A stretch of 64,000 nt of DNA from Devosia sp. SD17-2 (lineage in GTDB: Bacteria; Pseudomonadota; Alphaproteobacteria; Rhizobiales; Devosiaceae). Of this stretch, positions 22,478-31,180 are shown piece after piece; positions within the stretch are counted from its first letter, which is position 1; every line of letters starts with the position of its first letter. The DNA lies in NCBI RefSeq assembly GCF_029201565.1, contig NZ_CP104002.1, positions 2,249,001-2,313,000 of the forward strand, read 5' to 3'. Both the position numbers and the translations under genes were made by a program. Below the pieces are notes generated by a model, which had not been told where the DNA came from, did no database searches, and saw nothing but the letters and a program-made list of their open reading frames with translations.

Positions 22478-22524
22478 ACCATGCCGCAGGCAAATTCGCT
22501 CCAGTGGAGCGAATTTAGGTTCAG
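22474..22524. repeat. Nested palindrome at the end of the carboxypeptidase gene
   Basis: AAATTCGCTCCA at 22492-22503 and TGGAGCGAATTT at 22505-22516 form a perfect 12-bp inverted repeat with one central base. An outer pair, CTGAACC at 22474-22480 and GGTTCAG at 22518-22524, encloses it and includes the stop codon TGA. The rest of the gap to 22683 is GC-rich and repeat-like, with no credible gene. Confidence 0.62.
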
Positions 22525-22683
22525 AGGCCATTCGAGCTGCGCTCGGATGGCGGGCAGGGAGCCCCAATCGAACTCGCCCCAGTGGCAAACTCTCGGGGCA
22601 CGCTCCCACACCCCCGCGCCCAAACCCTTCCCCCCCGCGGTCGCTTGCCCTAAAAGAAACCAAACCAACCAATCAGGCGGCAT

Positions 22684-23370
22684 ATGCTCGACGCGCCGAA
22701 CCACAGCACGGCCCGCTTCATCACCTTCGAAGGCGGTGAGGGCGTAGGCAAGTCCACTCAGGTCAAGCGCCTGCTCGAACGCCTGGGCGCGCGTGATGTC
22801 AGCGCCGTGCGCACGCGCGAACCCGGCGGTACGCCCAAGGCCGAGGCCATCCGCTCCTATATTCTGCAGGGTCGTTCGGAAAGCTGGGGCCCCGGCGCCG
22901 AGGCGGTGCTGTTCGCCTCGGCCCGGCATGATCACGTCACCCAGCTCATCGCGCCCAATCTGGCGCGCGGCACCTGGGTCATCTCCGACCGCTTCTGCGA
23001 TTCCACCCGCGCCTATCAGGGGCTGACCGGTGGCGTTGATGAAAAGCTCATCGACGCGCTCGAAGATCTGGCGCTCGACGGCCATGTCCCCGATCTCACC
23101 ATCGTACTCGACATGGACCCGGAAACCGCCTTCAAGCGGGTCGAGATGCGCGCCGTCGAGGACGGGCTGGCGCTCACCGGCGACCGGTTTGAAAAGGAAG
23201 AGCTCGACTGGCATCGCCGCCTGCGCGACGGCTTCCTCAATATCGCCCGCAATAATCCCGATCGATGCGTGGTCCTCTCGGCCGAACAGCCCGAGGAACA
23301 CCTTGCCGAGGATATCTGGCGGGTGGTCTCCGAGCGTTTCCCTGAGCTCGGGGCGGGAGCCGGCGCATGA
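22684..23370 (+). CDS. tmk: Thymidylate kinase
   Basis: Phosphorylates dTMP to dTDP for DNA synthesis. The P-loop is FEGGEGVGKSTQ, the DR motif is VISDRFCDSTRAYQG and the LID region lies around DPETAFKRVEMRAVEDG. Its 228 residues are typical for alphaproteobacterial Tmk. The ATG at 22684 gives the family start, with a P-loop about 14 residues in. It opens a tight operon: its stop overlaps the holB start by four bases, and metG, tatD and an MBL gene follow. This order is common in Hyphomicrobiales. Confidence 0.96.
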   Translation: MLDAPNHSTARFITFEGGEGVGKSTQVKRLLERLGARDVSAVRTREPGGTPKAEAIRSYILQGRSESWGPGAEAVLFASARHDHVTQLIAPNLARGTWVISDRFCDSTRAYQGLTGGVDEKLIDALEDLALDGHVPDLTIVLDMDPETAFKRVEMRAVEDGLALTGDRFEKEELDWHRRLRDGFLNIARNNPDRCVVLSAEQPEEHLAEDIWRVVSERFPELGAGAGA

Positions 23371-24392
23371 GTGATCCATCCGCACTGGAGGGCCTGCCGC
23401 TTCCCGAAGCGCGCCAGGCGGCCATTGGCCATGACCTCGCCCGTTCCGCCATTCTTGAGCAGCTGCATCACCGCCGTCTGCCCGGCGCAATCATGCTCCA
23501 TGGTCCGCAGGGTGTGGGGAAGGCGACCTTTGCCTTCGAGATGGCCCTCGCCATTCTCACCGCCACCGGAGACGAAGCGCCGGAGCGCGTGCGTGAGCAG
23601 GTTGCGGCGCTGTCCTATCCGAACCTTTTTGTGCTGCGCCGGCGTCTCAAGGATGCCAAGGGCTACTACACCGCCATTCGCGTCGAAGACGTACGCGAGC
23701 TGCGCGATGCGCTCCACCATACGCGCGGCCGCTCCGGCCACCGCATCGCAATCCTCGACAGTATCGACGACTGCAATCCCTCGGCCGCCAACGCGCTTCT
23801 CAAGACGCTGGAAGAGCCGCCGGCCGACACGACCTTCCTGCTCGTTTCCCATCGCCCGGGGCAATTGCTGCCAACGATCAAGTCGCGCTGCCACAACATC
23901 GCCCTGCGTCCCCTCGCAGATGGGCTGGTCGAGCAGGTGGTGCGCTCCAGCCTGCCCGATATCGACGCCGAAACGCTGAACCGCGCCGTGCAGCTGGCCG
24001 GTGGCCGACCGCGCCGCGCCTTCGAGACGCTGGCGCTGGGCGAAACCTCCCCGGTCGGCGCGCTGATCTCCTGGCTTCAGGCCCCGGAAAACATGCCGAC
24101 AGGCGCCACCTTGCAGCTGGCTGAAGCGCTTGGCGCCGACCCCCATGGGCCCGACATGTCCTTCGGCCGCGAAATCCTATCCGACTGGCTGGCCGACGAG
24201 GCGCGCAATGCGGCCTTTGATCGTCAGAGCCGTATGCGTCTTGCCTCCGCCACAGAGCTATGGGACAAGGCACACGCGCTTCTTTTGGAAGCCGATAGCG
24301 TCAATCTCGACATGAAACAGACGCTTGTCGTGCTGTTTGACGCCATTCGGAAGCACCGTGCAACGACTGCAATCCCCATCGAGCAAGAATGA
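23367..24392 (+). CDS. holB: DNA polymerase III subunit delta'
   Basis: A 341-residue clamp-loader subunit, part of the complex that loads the beta sliding clamp onto DNA. The AAA+ module includes the P-loop [13 protein letters not shown], a Walker B-like stretch around [12 protein letters not shown], and the sensor region [14 protein letters not shown] ahead of [10 protein letters not shown], with the SRC motif that acts in trans on the neighbouring subunit. The start overlaps the tmk stop (23367-23370) and its own stop overlaps metG (24389-24392), both as ATGA, so translation is probably coupled along the operon. Confidence 0.95.
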   Translation: MSDPSALEGLPLPEARQAAIGHDLARSAILEQLHHRRLPGAIMLHGPQGVGKATFAFEMALAILTATGDEAPERVREQVAALSYPNLFVLRRRLKDAKGYYTAIRVEDVRELRDALHHTRGRSGHRIAILDSIDDCNPSAANALLKTLEEPPADTTFLLVSHRPGQLLPTIKSRCHNIALRPLADGLVEQVVRSSLPDIDAETLNRAVQLAGGRPRRAFETLALGETSPVGALISWLQAPENMPTGATLQLAEALGADPHGPDMSFGREILSDWLADEARNAAFDRQSRMRLASATELWDKAHALLLEADSVNLDMKQTLVVLFDAIRKHRATTAIPIEQE

Positions 24393-25939
24393 CCGCCAAG
24401 CCCTTTTACGTCACGACCGCGATTTCCTATCCCAATGGCGCCCCGCACATCGGGCACGCCTATGAGATGATCGCCACCGACGCCATCGCCCGCTGGAAGC
24501 GTCTCGAGGGCCGTGAGGTCTATTTCCTCACCGGCACCGACGAGCACGGCATCAAGATGGTGCAGACGGCGGCCAAGGAAGGCATTCCGGTCAAGGAGCT
24601 GGCGGATCGCAACGCGGCCGAGTTCCAGAAGCTCGCGGCTGCGCTGAACCTGTCCAACGACGATTTCATCCGCACCACCGAACAGCGCCACCACGAGGCG
24701 TCGCAGGCCATCTGGAAGAAGATGGCCGAAAACTCGGATGGCGACATTTTCCAGTCCACCTATGCCGGCTGGTATTCGGTGCGCGACGAGGCCTATTTCG
24801 ACGAGGACGAGCTGACGGAGAAGGACGGCAAGAAATTTGCTCCCTCCGGCGCCGAAGTCGAATGGGTCGAAGAGCCGACCTACTTCTTCCGCCTTTCCGC
24901 CTATCAGCAAAAGCTGCTCGCCCTCTACGAAGCCAATCCAGATTTCATTGCTCCCAAGGAGCGCCGCAACGAGATCATTTCCTTCGTCAAGAGTGGTCTG
25001 CAAGACCTCTCCATTTCCCGCACCACCTTCGACTGGGGCATTCCCGTACCGGGCGCTGAAGGCCATGTGATGTATGTCTGGGTCGACGCCCTGACCAATT
25101 ACATCACCGGTCTTGGCTACCCTAACGAGCAGAGCGAGCTGTTCAAGAAGTTCTGGCCGGCGGACCTGCATGTCATCGGCAAGGACATCATCCGCTTCCA
25201 CACCGTCTATTGGCCCGCATTCCTGATGAGCGCTGGTCTTGAGGTGCAGCACCGCGTCTTCGCCCACGGTTTCCTCACCGTTGACGGCCAAAAGATGAGC
25301 AAGTCGCTCGGCAATGTCATCGAGCCGTTCCACCTGGTGGACACCTTTGGTCAGGACGCTGTCCGCTACTTCTTCCTGCGCGAAGTCTCCTTCGGCAACG
25401 ACGGTGACTATGCCAACGAAAAGCTGGTCAATCGCGTCAACGCGGACCTTGCCAATAATCTCGGCAATCTGGCGCAGCGTTCGCTATCGATGATCAACAA
25501 GAACTGTGATGCCAAGGTGCCGGCTCTCGGCGAGCTGACCGAGGCCGACAACGCCATGATCGCCGAGGTCACCGCGGCACTCGAGACGGCACAGAAGGCG
25601 ATGGACCAGCAGCTGGTCCACGAAGCCACCGGCGCCATCATTTCCGCGCTGAGCTCGGCCAACAACTACTTCGCCGCGCAGGAGCCGTGGGCGCTCAAGA
25701 AGACCGATCCGGTTCGCATGGCCACGGTCCTCTATGTGACCGCCGACACGGTTCGTCGCCTCTCCATTCCGATGCAGGCCTTCGTTCCCGCATCGGCTGC
25801 ACGGCTGCTTGACCAATTGGCTGTCCCTGACAACCAGAGGACGCTGTCTGACGCTCTCAATGCTAACAGTCTGCTAACGAACTCCGACCTGCCGGCACCG
25901 CAAGGCGTCTTCGCGCGGCTGGAAAAGCCGGCCGAATAA
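24389..25939 (+). CDS. metG: Methionyl-tRNA synthetase
   Basis: Charges tRNA-Met. The class I catalytic domain has the HIGH motif as PHIGHAYEM near residue 17 and KMSKS as [11 protein letters not shown] near residue 300. The 516-residue length fits the short form without the C-terminal dimerisation domain. In the connective peptide (around residues 125-160) I see no zinc-binding Cys clusters, as in the zinc-free alphaproteobacterial type. The anticodon-binding helical domain follows. It overlaps holB by four bases and tatD begins immediately after its stop. Confidence 0.97.
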   Translation: MTAKPFYVTTAISYPNGAPHIGHAYEMIATDAIARWKRLEGREVYFLTGTDEHGIKMVQTAAKEGIPVKELADRNAAEFQKLAAALNLSNDDFIRTTEQRHHEASQAIWKKMAENSDGDIFQSTYAGWYSVRDEAYFDEDELTEKDGKKFAPSGAEVEWVEEPTYFFRLSAYQQKLLALYEANPDFIAPKERRNEIISFVKSGLQDLSISRTTFDWGIPVPGAEGHVMYVWVDALTNYITGLGYPNEQSELFKKFWPADLHVIGKDIIRFHTVYWPAFLMSAGLEVQHRVFAHGFLTVDGQKMSKSLGNVIEPFHLVDTFGQDAVRYFFLREVSFGNDGDYANEKLVNRVNADLANNLGNLAQRSLSMINKNCDAKVPALGELTEADNAMIAEVTAALETAQKAMDQQLVHEATGAIISALSSANNYFAAQEPWALKKTDPVRMATVLYVTADTVRRLSIPMQAFVPASAARLLDQLAVPDNQRTLSDALNANSLLTNSDLPAPQGVFARLEKPAE

Positions 25940-26716
25940 ATGCTGATCGATAGTCACTGCCACCTCGATTTCGAGTCCCTCTCCGCCGATCTGGCGGGGG
26001 TTTTTGCCCGCGCCCAGGCAGCCGGGGTCACCGGCATGGTCACTATTTCGACCCGTGTCGAAAATTTTGCGACCTATGCCGCGCTGGCTGAGAAATACCC
26101 GAATGTCTGGTGCTCGGTCGGCACCCATCCGCATAATGCCGGCCAAGAATTGCACATCGAAACCAATGACTTGGTTCGGCTGAGTGCGCATCCGCGCTGC
26201 GTCGCCATCGGCGAGGCTGGGCTGGACTATTTCTACGACAACGCACCGCGCGAGGCCCAGGAAACCGGGCTTCGCCGCCATATCGCAGCGGCCCGGATCA
26301 CCGGTCTGCCGCTGGTCATCCATAGCCGCCAGGCCGACGATGACATGGCGCGTATCCTCGAAGAGGAAACCGGGCAGGGCGCATTTCCCTTTGTGCTCCA
26401 TTGCTTTACCGCCGGACGCGAGCTGGCCGAGCGGTCTCTGGCCCTGGGCGGCTACATCTCCTTTTCCGGCATCATTACCTTCCGGAATGCCAAGGAAATC
26501 CAAGAGGTTGCGCAGATCGTCCCGGCGGATCGCTACCTCGTCGAGACCGACTCTCCCTACCTCGCTCCGATCCCGCATCGCGGCCAGCCCAATGAACCGT
26601 CCTATGTCCGCCACACGGCGGAAAAAGTCGCGGAAATTCGCGGGGTTAGCCTCGAACAGGTGGGCAGGGAAAGCACCGAGAATTTCTACCGGCTGTTCTC
26701 CAAGGCTGCAGTTTGA
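25940..26716 (+). CDS. tatD: TatD family hydrolase (DNase)
   Basis: A 258-residue metal-dependent hydrolase of the amidohydrolase fold; TatD proteins act as 3'-5' deoxyribonucleases in DNA repair. The metal ligands are visible in order: HxH in DSHCHLDF, Glu in AIGEAGLDYFY, His in LVIHSRQADDD, His in LHCFTAG and Asp in VETDSPYLAP. It starts directly after the metG stop codon, with no gap, and the next gene begins within or just after its own stop. The conserved operon placement after metG supports the call. Confidence 0.95.
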   Translation: MLIDSHCHLDFESLSADLAGVFARAQAAGVTGMVTISTRVENFATYAALAEKYPNVWCSVGTHPHNAGQELHIETNDLVRLSAHPRCVAIGEAGLDYFYDNAPREAQETGLRRHIAAARITGLPLVIHSRQADDDMARILEEETGQGAFPFVLHCFTAGRELAERSLALGGYISFSGIITFRNAKEIQEVAQIVPADRYLVETDSPYLAPIPHRGQPNEPSYVRHTAEKVAEIRGVSLEQVGRESTENFYRLFSKAAV

Positions 26717-26718
26717 CC

Positions 26719-27555
26719 ATGGTTGAGCCGGACCGGATCGTCGCCACCATTCTGGGCTGCGGTTCATCCGGTGGCGTGCCGCGTATCGGCAATGTCTGGG
26801 GCGCGTGCAACCCGCACGAACCCCGCAACCGCCGCCGCCGCTGCGCTCTCCTCATCGAGGGCTGGCGGAACGGAATTGATGAGCCTACACGGATACTTAT
26901 CGACACTGGCGCCGATCTGCGCGAGCAGCTGCTCGGTGCCAATGTCGACCGTGTCGATGCGGTCCTCTACACCCATGAGCATGCCGACCATTCCCACGGG
27001 ATCGACGATCTGCGCGTTCTGGCGCTGCACAATCGTCGTCGGGTCGAAGTCTATTTCACTGCAGGATGTGGCGCTAAGCTACGGAATGCATTCAGCTATT
27101 GCTTCACTACCCCGCCGGGCAGCAGCTATCCCCCCATCCTCAATGCGCATGAGATTTCGGCTGGCGACACCATTGCAGTCGAAGGACCCGGCGGCACCAT
27201 CGAGGTCTCGAGCTTCACCCAGATCCACGGCGACATCGAATCTTTGGGTTATCGGGTTAAGGGCCTCGCCTATAGCTGCGACCTCTCGGAGCTGCCAGAA
27301 GTCTCGGCCGAGGCGGTGCGCGACCTCGATTTCTGGATCGTTGACGCCCTGCGTCCGACGCCGCATCCCAGCCATCTGAGCCTGCCGGAAACCCTTGATC
27401 TGGTTGAGCGTTTCGAGCCGCGGATGGCGATCCTCACCAATATGCACATCGATCTCGATTATGATCGCACCGATGCGGAAACGCCGGCGCATGTCACGCC
27501 GGCCTTCGATGGGATGCAGATCGACGTTCTCAACCGCGTCCTGCTCAACCGCTAG
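26719..27555 (+). CDS. MBL-fold metallohydrolase (PhnP-like)
   Basis: A 278-residue beta-lactamase-fold hydrolase close to phosphoribosyl cyclic phosphodiesterase PhnP and related enzymes. The start shows LGCGSSGGVPRIGNVWGACNP, typical of this subfamily with Cys residues near the N-terminus. The metal site is YTHEHADHSHGIDDLR (HxHxDH), with a later Asp in YSCDLSELP and a His in LTNMHIDLDYD. ATG 26719 is chosen over the TTG that overlaps the tatD stop. The gene ends the tmk operon and its stop shares CTAG with the stop of the convergent SDR gene. In alphaproteobacteria this gene regularly follows tatD; its true substrate is not established. Confidence 0.9.
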   Translation: MVEPDRIVATILGCGSSGGVPRIGNVWGACNPHEPRNRRRRCALLIEGWRNGIDEPTRILIDTGADLREQLLGANVDRVDAVLYTHEHADHSHGIDDLRVLALHNRRRVEVYFTAGCGAKLRNAFSYCFTTPPGSSYPPILNAHEISAGDTIAVEGPGGTIEVSSFTQIHGDIESLGYRVKGLAYSCDLSELPEVSAEAVRDLDFWIVDALRPTPHPSHLSLPETLDLVERFEPRMAILTNMHIDLDYDRTDAETPAHVTPAFDGMQIDVLNRVLLNR

Positions 27556-28307
27556 GCGCGGCCGCCGTCGACGCTCAGGATCTGCCCCGAAATCCAGCCT
27601 GCCTGTTCCGAGGCCAGGAAAAGAACAGCATTGGCAATGTCTTCTGGCGTGCCAAGCCGGCGCATATGAATGCCGTCGACCAGCCGCTTCTGGCCTTCTT
27701 CGCCATAGCTCTCCCACTGGCGCTGGGTCGCCGGATTGGACAGCACGAAGCCCGGAGCCACGCTGTTGACCGTGATGCCGTGCGGCCCCAGTTCCAGCGC
27801 CAACTGCTTGGTCAGGCCGACCAGGGCATGCTTGGCGGCGCTATAGGCCTGAATGCCGGTAAGGCTGGGTCGCAGACCTGCCCCTGAGGCAATGGTGACG
27901 ATCCGCCCGCTGCCGTTTGCCTTCATCAGCGGCGCCACCGCCTGGGCACAATAGAATGCCCCATCCACATTGGCGGCGAACAATTGGTGCCAGGCGGTTT
28001 CTGACACGTTTTCAAGGCTTGCGGCCGTCTGTCCACGCACGCCACCCGCGGCGGTGATGAGGATATCCACGCCCCCCAGGCGCTGCGCTATAGTCTCCAC
28101 GGCGTCGAGCACGCTCTGCCGCTCGGAAAGGTCGAGCGTCAGGGTCAGTTCAGCGCCCGCCGCTTCGGCCAGTTTGAGGCCATCGGCGTCCATGTCGAGC
28201 GCGACCACACGCGCACCAGCTGCGCTCATCGCCGATACGATGGCGCGGCCAATACCCTGCGCAGCGCCGGTAACGATGACCGTTTTGTTATGGAAATTCA
28301 AATGCAT
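27552..28307 (-). CDS. Short-chain dehydrogenase/reductase
   Basis: A 251-residue classical SDR. The NAD(P)-binding motif is VTGAAQGIGRAI (TGxxxGIG), followed by Asp in VALDMDADG, which favours NAD over NADP. The catalytic serine is in IVTIASGAGLRPS and the YxxxK is AYSAAKHAL; the C-terminal IHMRRLGTPEDIANAVLFLAS and SVDGGRA are typical. It lies 57 bases downstream of a creatininase-like gene and a GntR regulator in the same direction, and probably belongs to that catabolic operon. It converges on the MBL gene with a four-base overlap. Substrate unknown. Confidence 0.92.
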   Translation of the reverse strand: MHLNFHNKTVIVTGAAQGIGRAIVSAMSAAGARVVALDMDADGLKLAEAAGAELTLTLDLSERQSVLDAVETIAQRLGGVDILITAAGGVRGQTAASLENVSETAWHQLFAANVDGAFYCAQAVAPLMKANGSGRIVTIASGAGLRPSLTGIQAYSAAKHALVGLTKQLALELGPHGITVNSVAPGFVLSNPATQRQWESYGEEGQKRLVDGIHMRRLGTPEDIANAVLFLASEQAGWISGQILSVDGGRA

Positions 28308-28364
28308 AGAGATGTTCTCTAAACTGATTGTGCGGTTAAATTGAGTGGATTCTGCGACAAACTG

Positions 28365-29066
28365 CTAAGCCCAGCCGTCCTCGATCAGCTCCCGGGTCTC
28401 GGCAATGGCGACATCCCAGATGGCCTGCATCTCGTCGTCTGGACGCTGGTAGAAACCGCCGAAATTGCCGTCGCCGAGCATCTCCTTCACACCCGCCGCA
28501 CCAATGGTTTTGAGCTTGTCGAGATCGGCCATCGGCTTCTGATGGTCCGGCATTCGGATGTTGGGCAGCCGCGTCCAGGGAAAGTTCTCCATCCACGACG
28601 CGTGGGAAGCGACTGGGTCGATCTCCTGGACCTTGGCGAAGGTCTTTGGAGCGTTCCACCAATTGTGCCAGCGCACCCGGCTGTCGGCATGACTGTTGAG
28701 CCATTCCAGCGCCGCGGTCTGGCCCGGATTGTTGCCGCCGTGGCCGTTGACGAAGAGAAACCGCCGGAACCCGGTGTTGTGGAGGCTATCCAGAATGTCG
28801 GTGATGATGCGCGAATAAGTCTCCATCCGCAGCGAGATCGTTCCGGGATAATTGGCGAAATATGGGGTGATGCCGAAGGCGAGGGGCGGGAACACCGGGA
28901 CATTGAGGGGCGCTGCAGCCTCAACGGCGATCCGCTCGGAGAGGATCGTATCCACCGCATTGCTGAGGTAGGCATGCTGCTCGGTCGAGCCGAGCGGGAC
29001 GATCGCCCGATCATCGATCTTCAGATAATCCTCGACCTGAAACCAGTTCATCTCGGCGATCTTCAT
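28365..29066 (-). CDS. Creatininase family protein
   Basis: A 233-residue metal-dependent amidohydrolase-like protein. The creatininase metal motif is seen as IVPLGSTEQHAYLSNAVDT (Glu, His, Asp ligands), followed by VNGHGGNN and, where most members have HAGExET, a HASWMENFPW segment keeping His and Glu. The family includes creatininase, formamide hydrolases of riboflavin/F420 synthesis and mycofactocin MftE, so the reaction is uncertain; cleavage of a cyclic or linear amide is likely. Its start overlaps the stop of the GntR gene by four bases (29063-29066), which suggests that the regulator and enzyme are cotranscribed. Confidence 0.88.
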   Translation of the reverse strand: MKIAEMNWFQVEDYLKIDDRAIVPLGSTEQHAYLSNAVDTILSERIAVEAAAPLNVPVFPPLAFGITPYFANYPGTISLRMETYSRIITDILDSLHNTGFRRFLFVNGHGGNNPGQTAALEWLNSHADSRVRWHNWWNAPKTFAKVQEIDPVASHASWMENFPWTRLPNIRMPDHQKPMADLDKLKTIGAAGVKEMLGDGNFGGFYQRPDDEMQAIWDVAIAETRELIEDGWA

Positions 29067-30100
29067 TGATTTTCCTTGGTAATTTCGGCCTGGCGCAGGG
29101 CATCGAGCCGCGGCAGGACATGCTGCTTGATGAAGGTGACATCAGGTGCGTAGCGATATTCGAATGCCTGCTGATCAGGGCGGATCTTTTCCGTCAACCG
29201 GTCGAGGCCGGTCGCATAGACGATGACATCCGCACGAGAGAGGACGCCATCAAGGCCTGGATCATCGGCCATGACCACTTCGATCCCGGCTATCTGGGGA
29301 GCGAAGCGGACGACGCCGGGTTTCATCAGCGCCATGAACTCGGGGAAGACCGAGACGATGCCGACATGGGCTTCGGCGGCAAGACCGGCCAACCGGGCTG
29401 CGGTCTCCCCGGATGGGACGAAATTGATCCCGAGTACCGGTATTTGGGCGCCGAAGATGGCTTCAACCTCGATCCGGCGATTTTGCAGCGTGAGGACGAT
29501 ATCAGCGTCCGGCGGGCTCTCGCTCTCGGCGAGATCAGCGATGGTGGTCCAGCTCAGGAGGTCATTTGGCGGCAGGTGCGGGCGGATGTGATCGGCATAG
29601 GCAGCGGTTGCCTGCGCGAAATGGCCCACGAGAACAATCCTGAGGCCCTTTGCTGTCGGCTGACGCCGGTGATTTGCGCGAGCATTGAGGAGGGTCGCCA
29701 GTTCGGTGGGGCCGAGACCGGCCTCCAGGCCCAGATCGAGCAATGTGTCGATTGCGGGCTGAAGCCTGTCGAAGTCAGCTTTGGCCGGCAGATGATCCGT
29801 TTCGGCAACGAAGGTTCCGGCGCTGCCACGCGTCTCGATCAGGCGCTGGCGCTTGAGCTCATTATAGACGCCAACCACGGTCATCGGGGCGATGCCGGCT
29901 CGCTCGGCCAGGTCACGCACTGGCGGGAGGCGCGTTCCGGCCGTGAAATCGCCTAGGGCAATGCCATACTGGATGAGGCCGGAAAGCTGGATGCCGAGCG
30001 GGACGGGCAAGGCGCGATCGAGGCCAGCCGCCAGCATGGCGACGACGCTCGGCCTGTCTTCGTTTTGCGCCCCAGAGCCTGCTCGTACCCTACTTGACAT
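29063..30100 (-). CDS. GntR-family regulator with an unusual C-terminal domain
   Basis: A 345-residue transcription factor. The N-terminal winged helix-turn-helix (about residues 30-100) has IQYGIALGDFTAGTRLPPVRDLAERAGIAPMTVVGVYNEL, that is, the GntR signature (split here by me only in description: LPPVRDLAERAGIA then TVVGVYNELKRQ). The remaining 230 residues do not match FCD, UTRA or the MocR aminotransferase domain; strands such as LRIVLVGHFAQAT and VPVLGINF-like repeats suggest a periplasmic-binding-protein-like ligand domain. ATG 30100 is chosen as the last start before the helix-turn-helix. An inverted repeat at 30130-30153 lies directly upstream. Confidence 0.85.
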   Translation of the reverse strand: MSSRVRAGSGAQNEDRPSVVAMLAAGLDRALPVPLGIQLSGLIQYGIALGDFTAGTRLPPVRDLAERAGIAPMTVVGVYNELKRQRLIETRGSAGTFVAETDHLPAKADFDRLQPAIDTLLDLGLEAGLGPTELATLLNARANHRRQPTAKGLRIVLVGHFAQATAAYADHIRPHLPPNDLLSWTTIADLAESESPPDADIVLTLQNRRIEVEAIFGAQIPVLGINFVPSGETAARLAGLAAEAHVGIVSVFPEFMALMKPGVVRFAPQIAGIEVVMADDPGLDGVLSRADVIVYATGLDRLTEKIRPDQQAFEYRYAPDVTFIKQHVLPRLDALRQAEITKENQ

Positions 30101-30129
30101 GTTTGGCCAATCTGGCTCCCTTGAGAGGC

Positions 30130-30153
30130 TTTGTTCTAGAACGTTAGAACAAA
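30130..30153. promoter_or_regulatory. Operator between divergent GntR and isoaspartyl peptidase genes
   Basis: TTTGTTCTA at 30130-30138 and TAGAACAAA at 30145-30153 form a perfect 9-bp inverted repeat with a 6-base spacer (GAACGT). It lies 30 bases before the GntR start and 63 bases before the isoaspartyl peptidase start, so one site could control both directions. The match with the adjacent GntR protein is by position only. Confidence 0.72.
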
Positions 30154-30216
30154 ATTGATCGCAGTTTTCGGTGCTTTGCAAGGCCGATCTGCGCGCGTTT
30201 GAGCAAGGGAGCCAAA

Positions 30217-31161
30217 ATGGCAAGTCTGGTCATTCATGGGGGCGCAGGCACGATCCCGCGCGCCAGTTTTACCCCGGAGAACTATCAGGCTGCCCGACAG
30301 GGGCTGGCTGATGCGCTCAAGGCCGGATGGGAAATCCTCTCCGCCGGGGGGCTGGCGCTGGATGCCGTGGAAGCCGCTGTTATCGCGCTTGAAAACCATC
30401 CCAGCTTTAATGCCGGACACGGTGCGGTGCTCAACGCGGCGGGGGACCATGAGCTTGACGCAGCGATCATGGATGGGCGGGAACGGGCTGCGGGCGCGGT
30501 CGCTTCAGCGCGGACCATCCGCAATCCCATCCGGGCGGCGCGACGGGTGATGGAGGCCAGCGATTGCGTATTGCTGGCTGGAGCCGGGGCCGATGCGTTT
30601 GCGCGGGAGCAGGGGCTCGACATCGTCGACCAAGCCTATTTCACCACCGACCTCCGCCGCGAGCACTGGAAGCGTGCCGACGAGGAACGACGCGGGCTGC
30701 TCAATCGCGAGCGCAGCGAAGCCGAAAAGCACGGAACAGTGGGCGCGGTCGCCTGTGATGATTTCGGCAATCTGGCGGCAGCCACCTCAACAGGCGGCTA
30801 TACCTACAAGCGCGCGGGACGGGTCGGCGACACGCCTGTCATCGGCGCGGGTACATATGCCGCCAATGGCGTGGTCGCCGTGTCTTGCACCGGTCTGGGC
30901 GAATATTTCATCCGCCGCGGCACGGCGCACGATATAGCGGCGCGGATCCGCTATCGCGGTGAAACGCTGGACGCGGCAACCGCTGCGGCCATCGCCGAAC
31001 TCAGCGCGGATAAATGTGGCGCTGGTCTCATCGCCGTCGATGCTCGGGGCGCGATCGCCATGCCGCACAATACCGAGGGCATGTATCGCGGCGCGGTGAC
31101 CGCTGACGGGCAGATGTCCGTTGGGATCTACGCCGACGATTTCTCGCCTTTCGACGCTTGA
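30217..31161 (+). CDS. Isoaspartyl peptidase/L-asparaginase (Ntn hydrolase, EcAIII type)
   Basis: A 314-residue proenzyme that cleaves itself before a threonine and then hydrolyses beta-aspartyl dipeptides or asparagine. The N-terminal SLVIHGGAGTIPR, the internal FNAGHGAVLN, the cleavage site KHGTVGAVACD (Thr nucleophile near residue 175), TSTGGYTYKRAGRVGDTP and the GAGTYA loop are all present. ATG 30217 is chosen because AAGGGAG is placed 6 bases before it. It is divergent from the GntR gene across the operator and precedes the NicX/M29-like gene by 19 bases; the pair probably degrades an imported amide or beta-aspartyl compound. Confidence 0.94.
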   Translation: MASLVIHGGAGTIPRASFTPENYQAARQGLADALKAGWEILSAGGLALDAVEAAVIALENHPSFNAGHGAVLNAAGDHELDAAIMDGRERAAGAVASARTIRNPIRAARRVMEASDCVLLAGAGADAFAREQGLDIVDQAYFTTDLRREHWKRADEERRGLLNRERSEAEKHGTVGAVACDDFGNLAAATSTGGYTYKRAGRVGDTPVIGAGTYAANGVVAVSCTGLGEYFIRRGTAHDIAARIRYRGETLDAATAAAIAELSADKCGAGLIAVDARGAIAMPHNTEGMYRGAVTADGQMSVGIYADDFSPFDA

Positions 31162-31180
31162 CGGAAAGTGGCTTCTGACA

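Noticed and set aside
22443..22747. Possible small rightward genes between the carboxypeptidase and tmk
   Set aside because: Two frames of similar low-complexity content run through the nested palindrome and GC-rich repeat; they look like translated repeat DNA.
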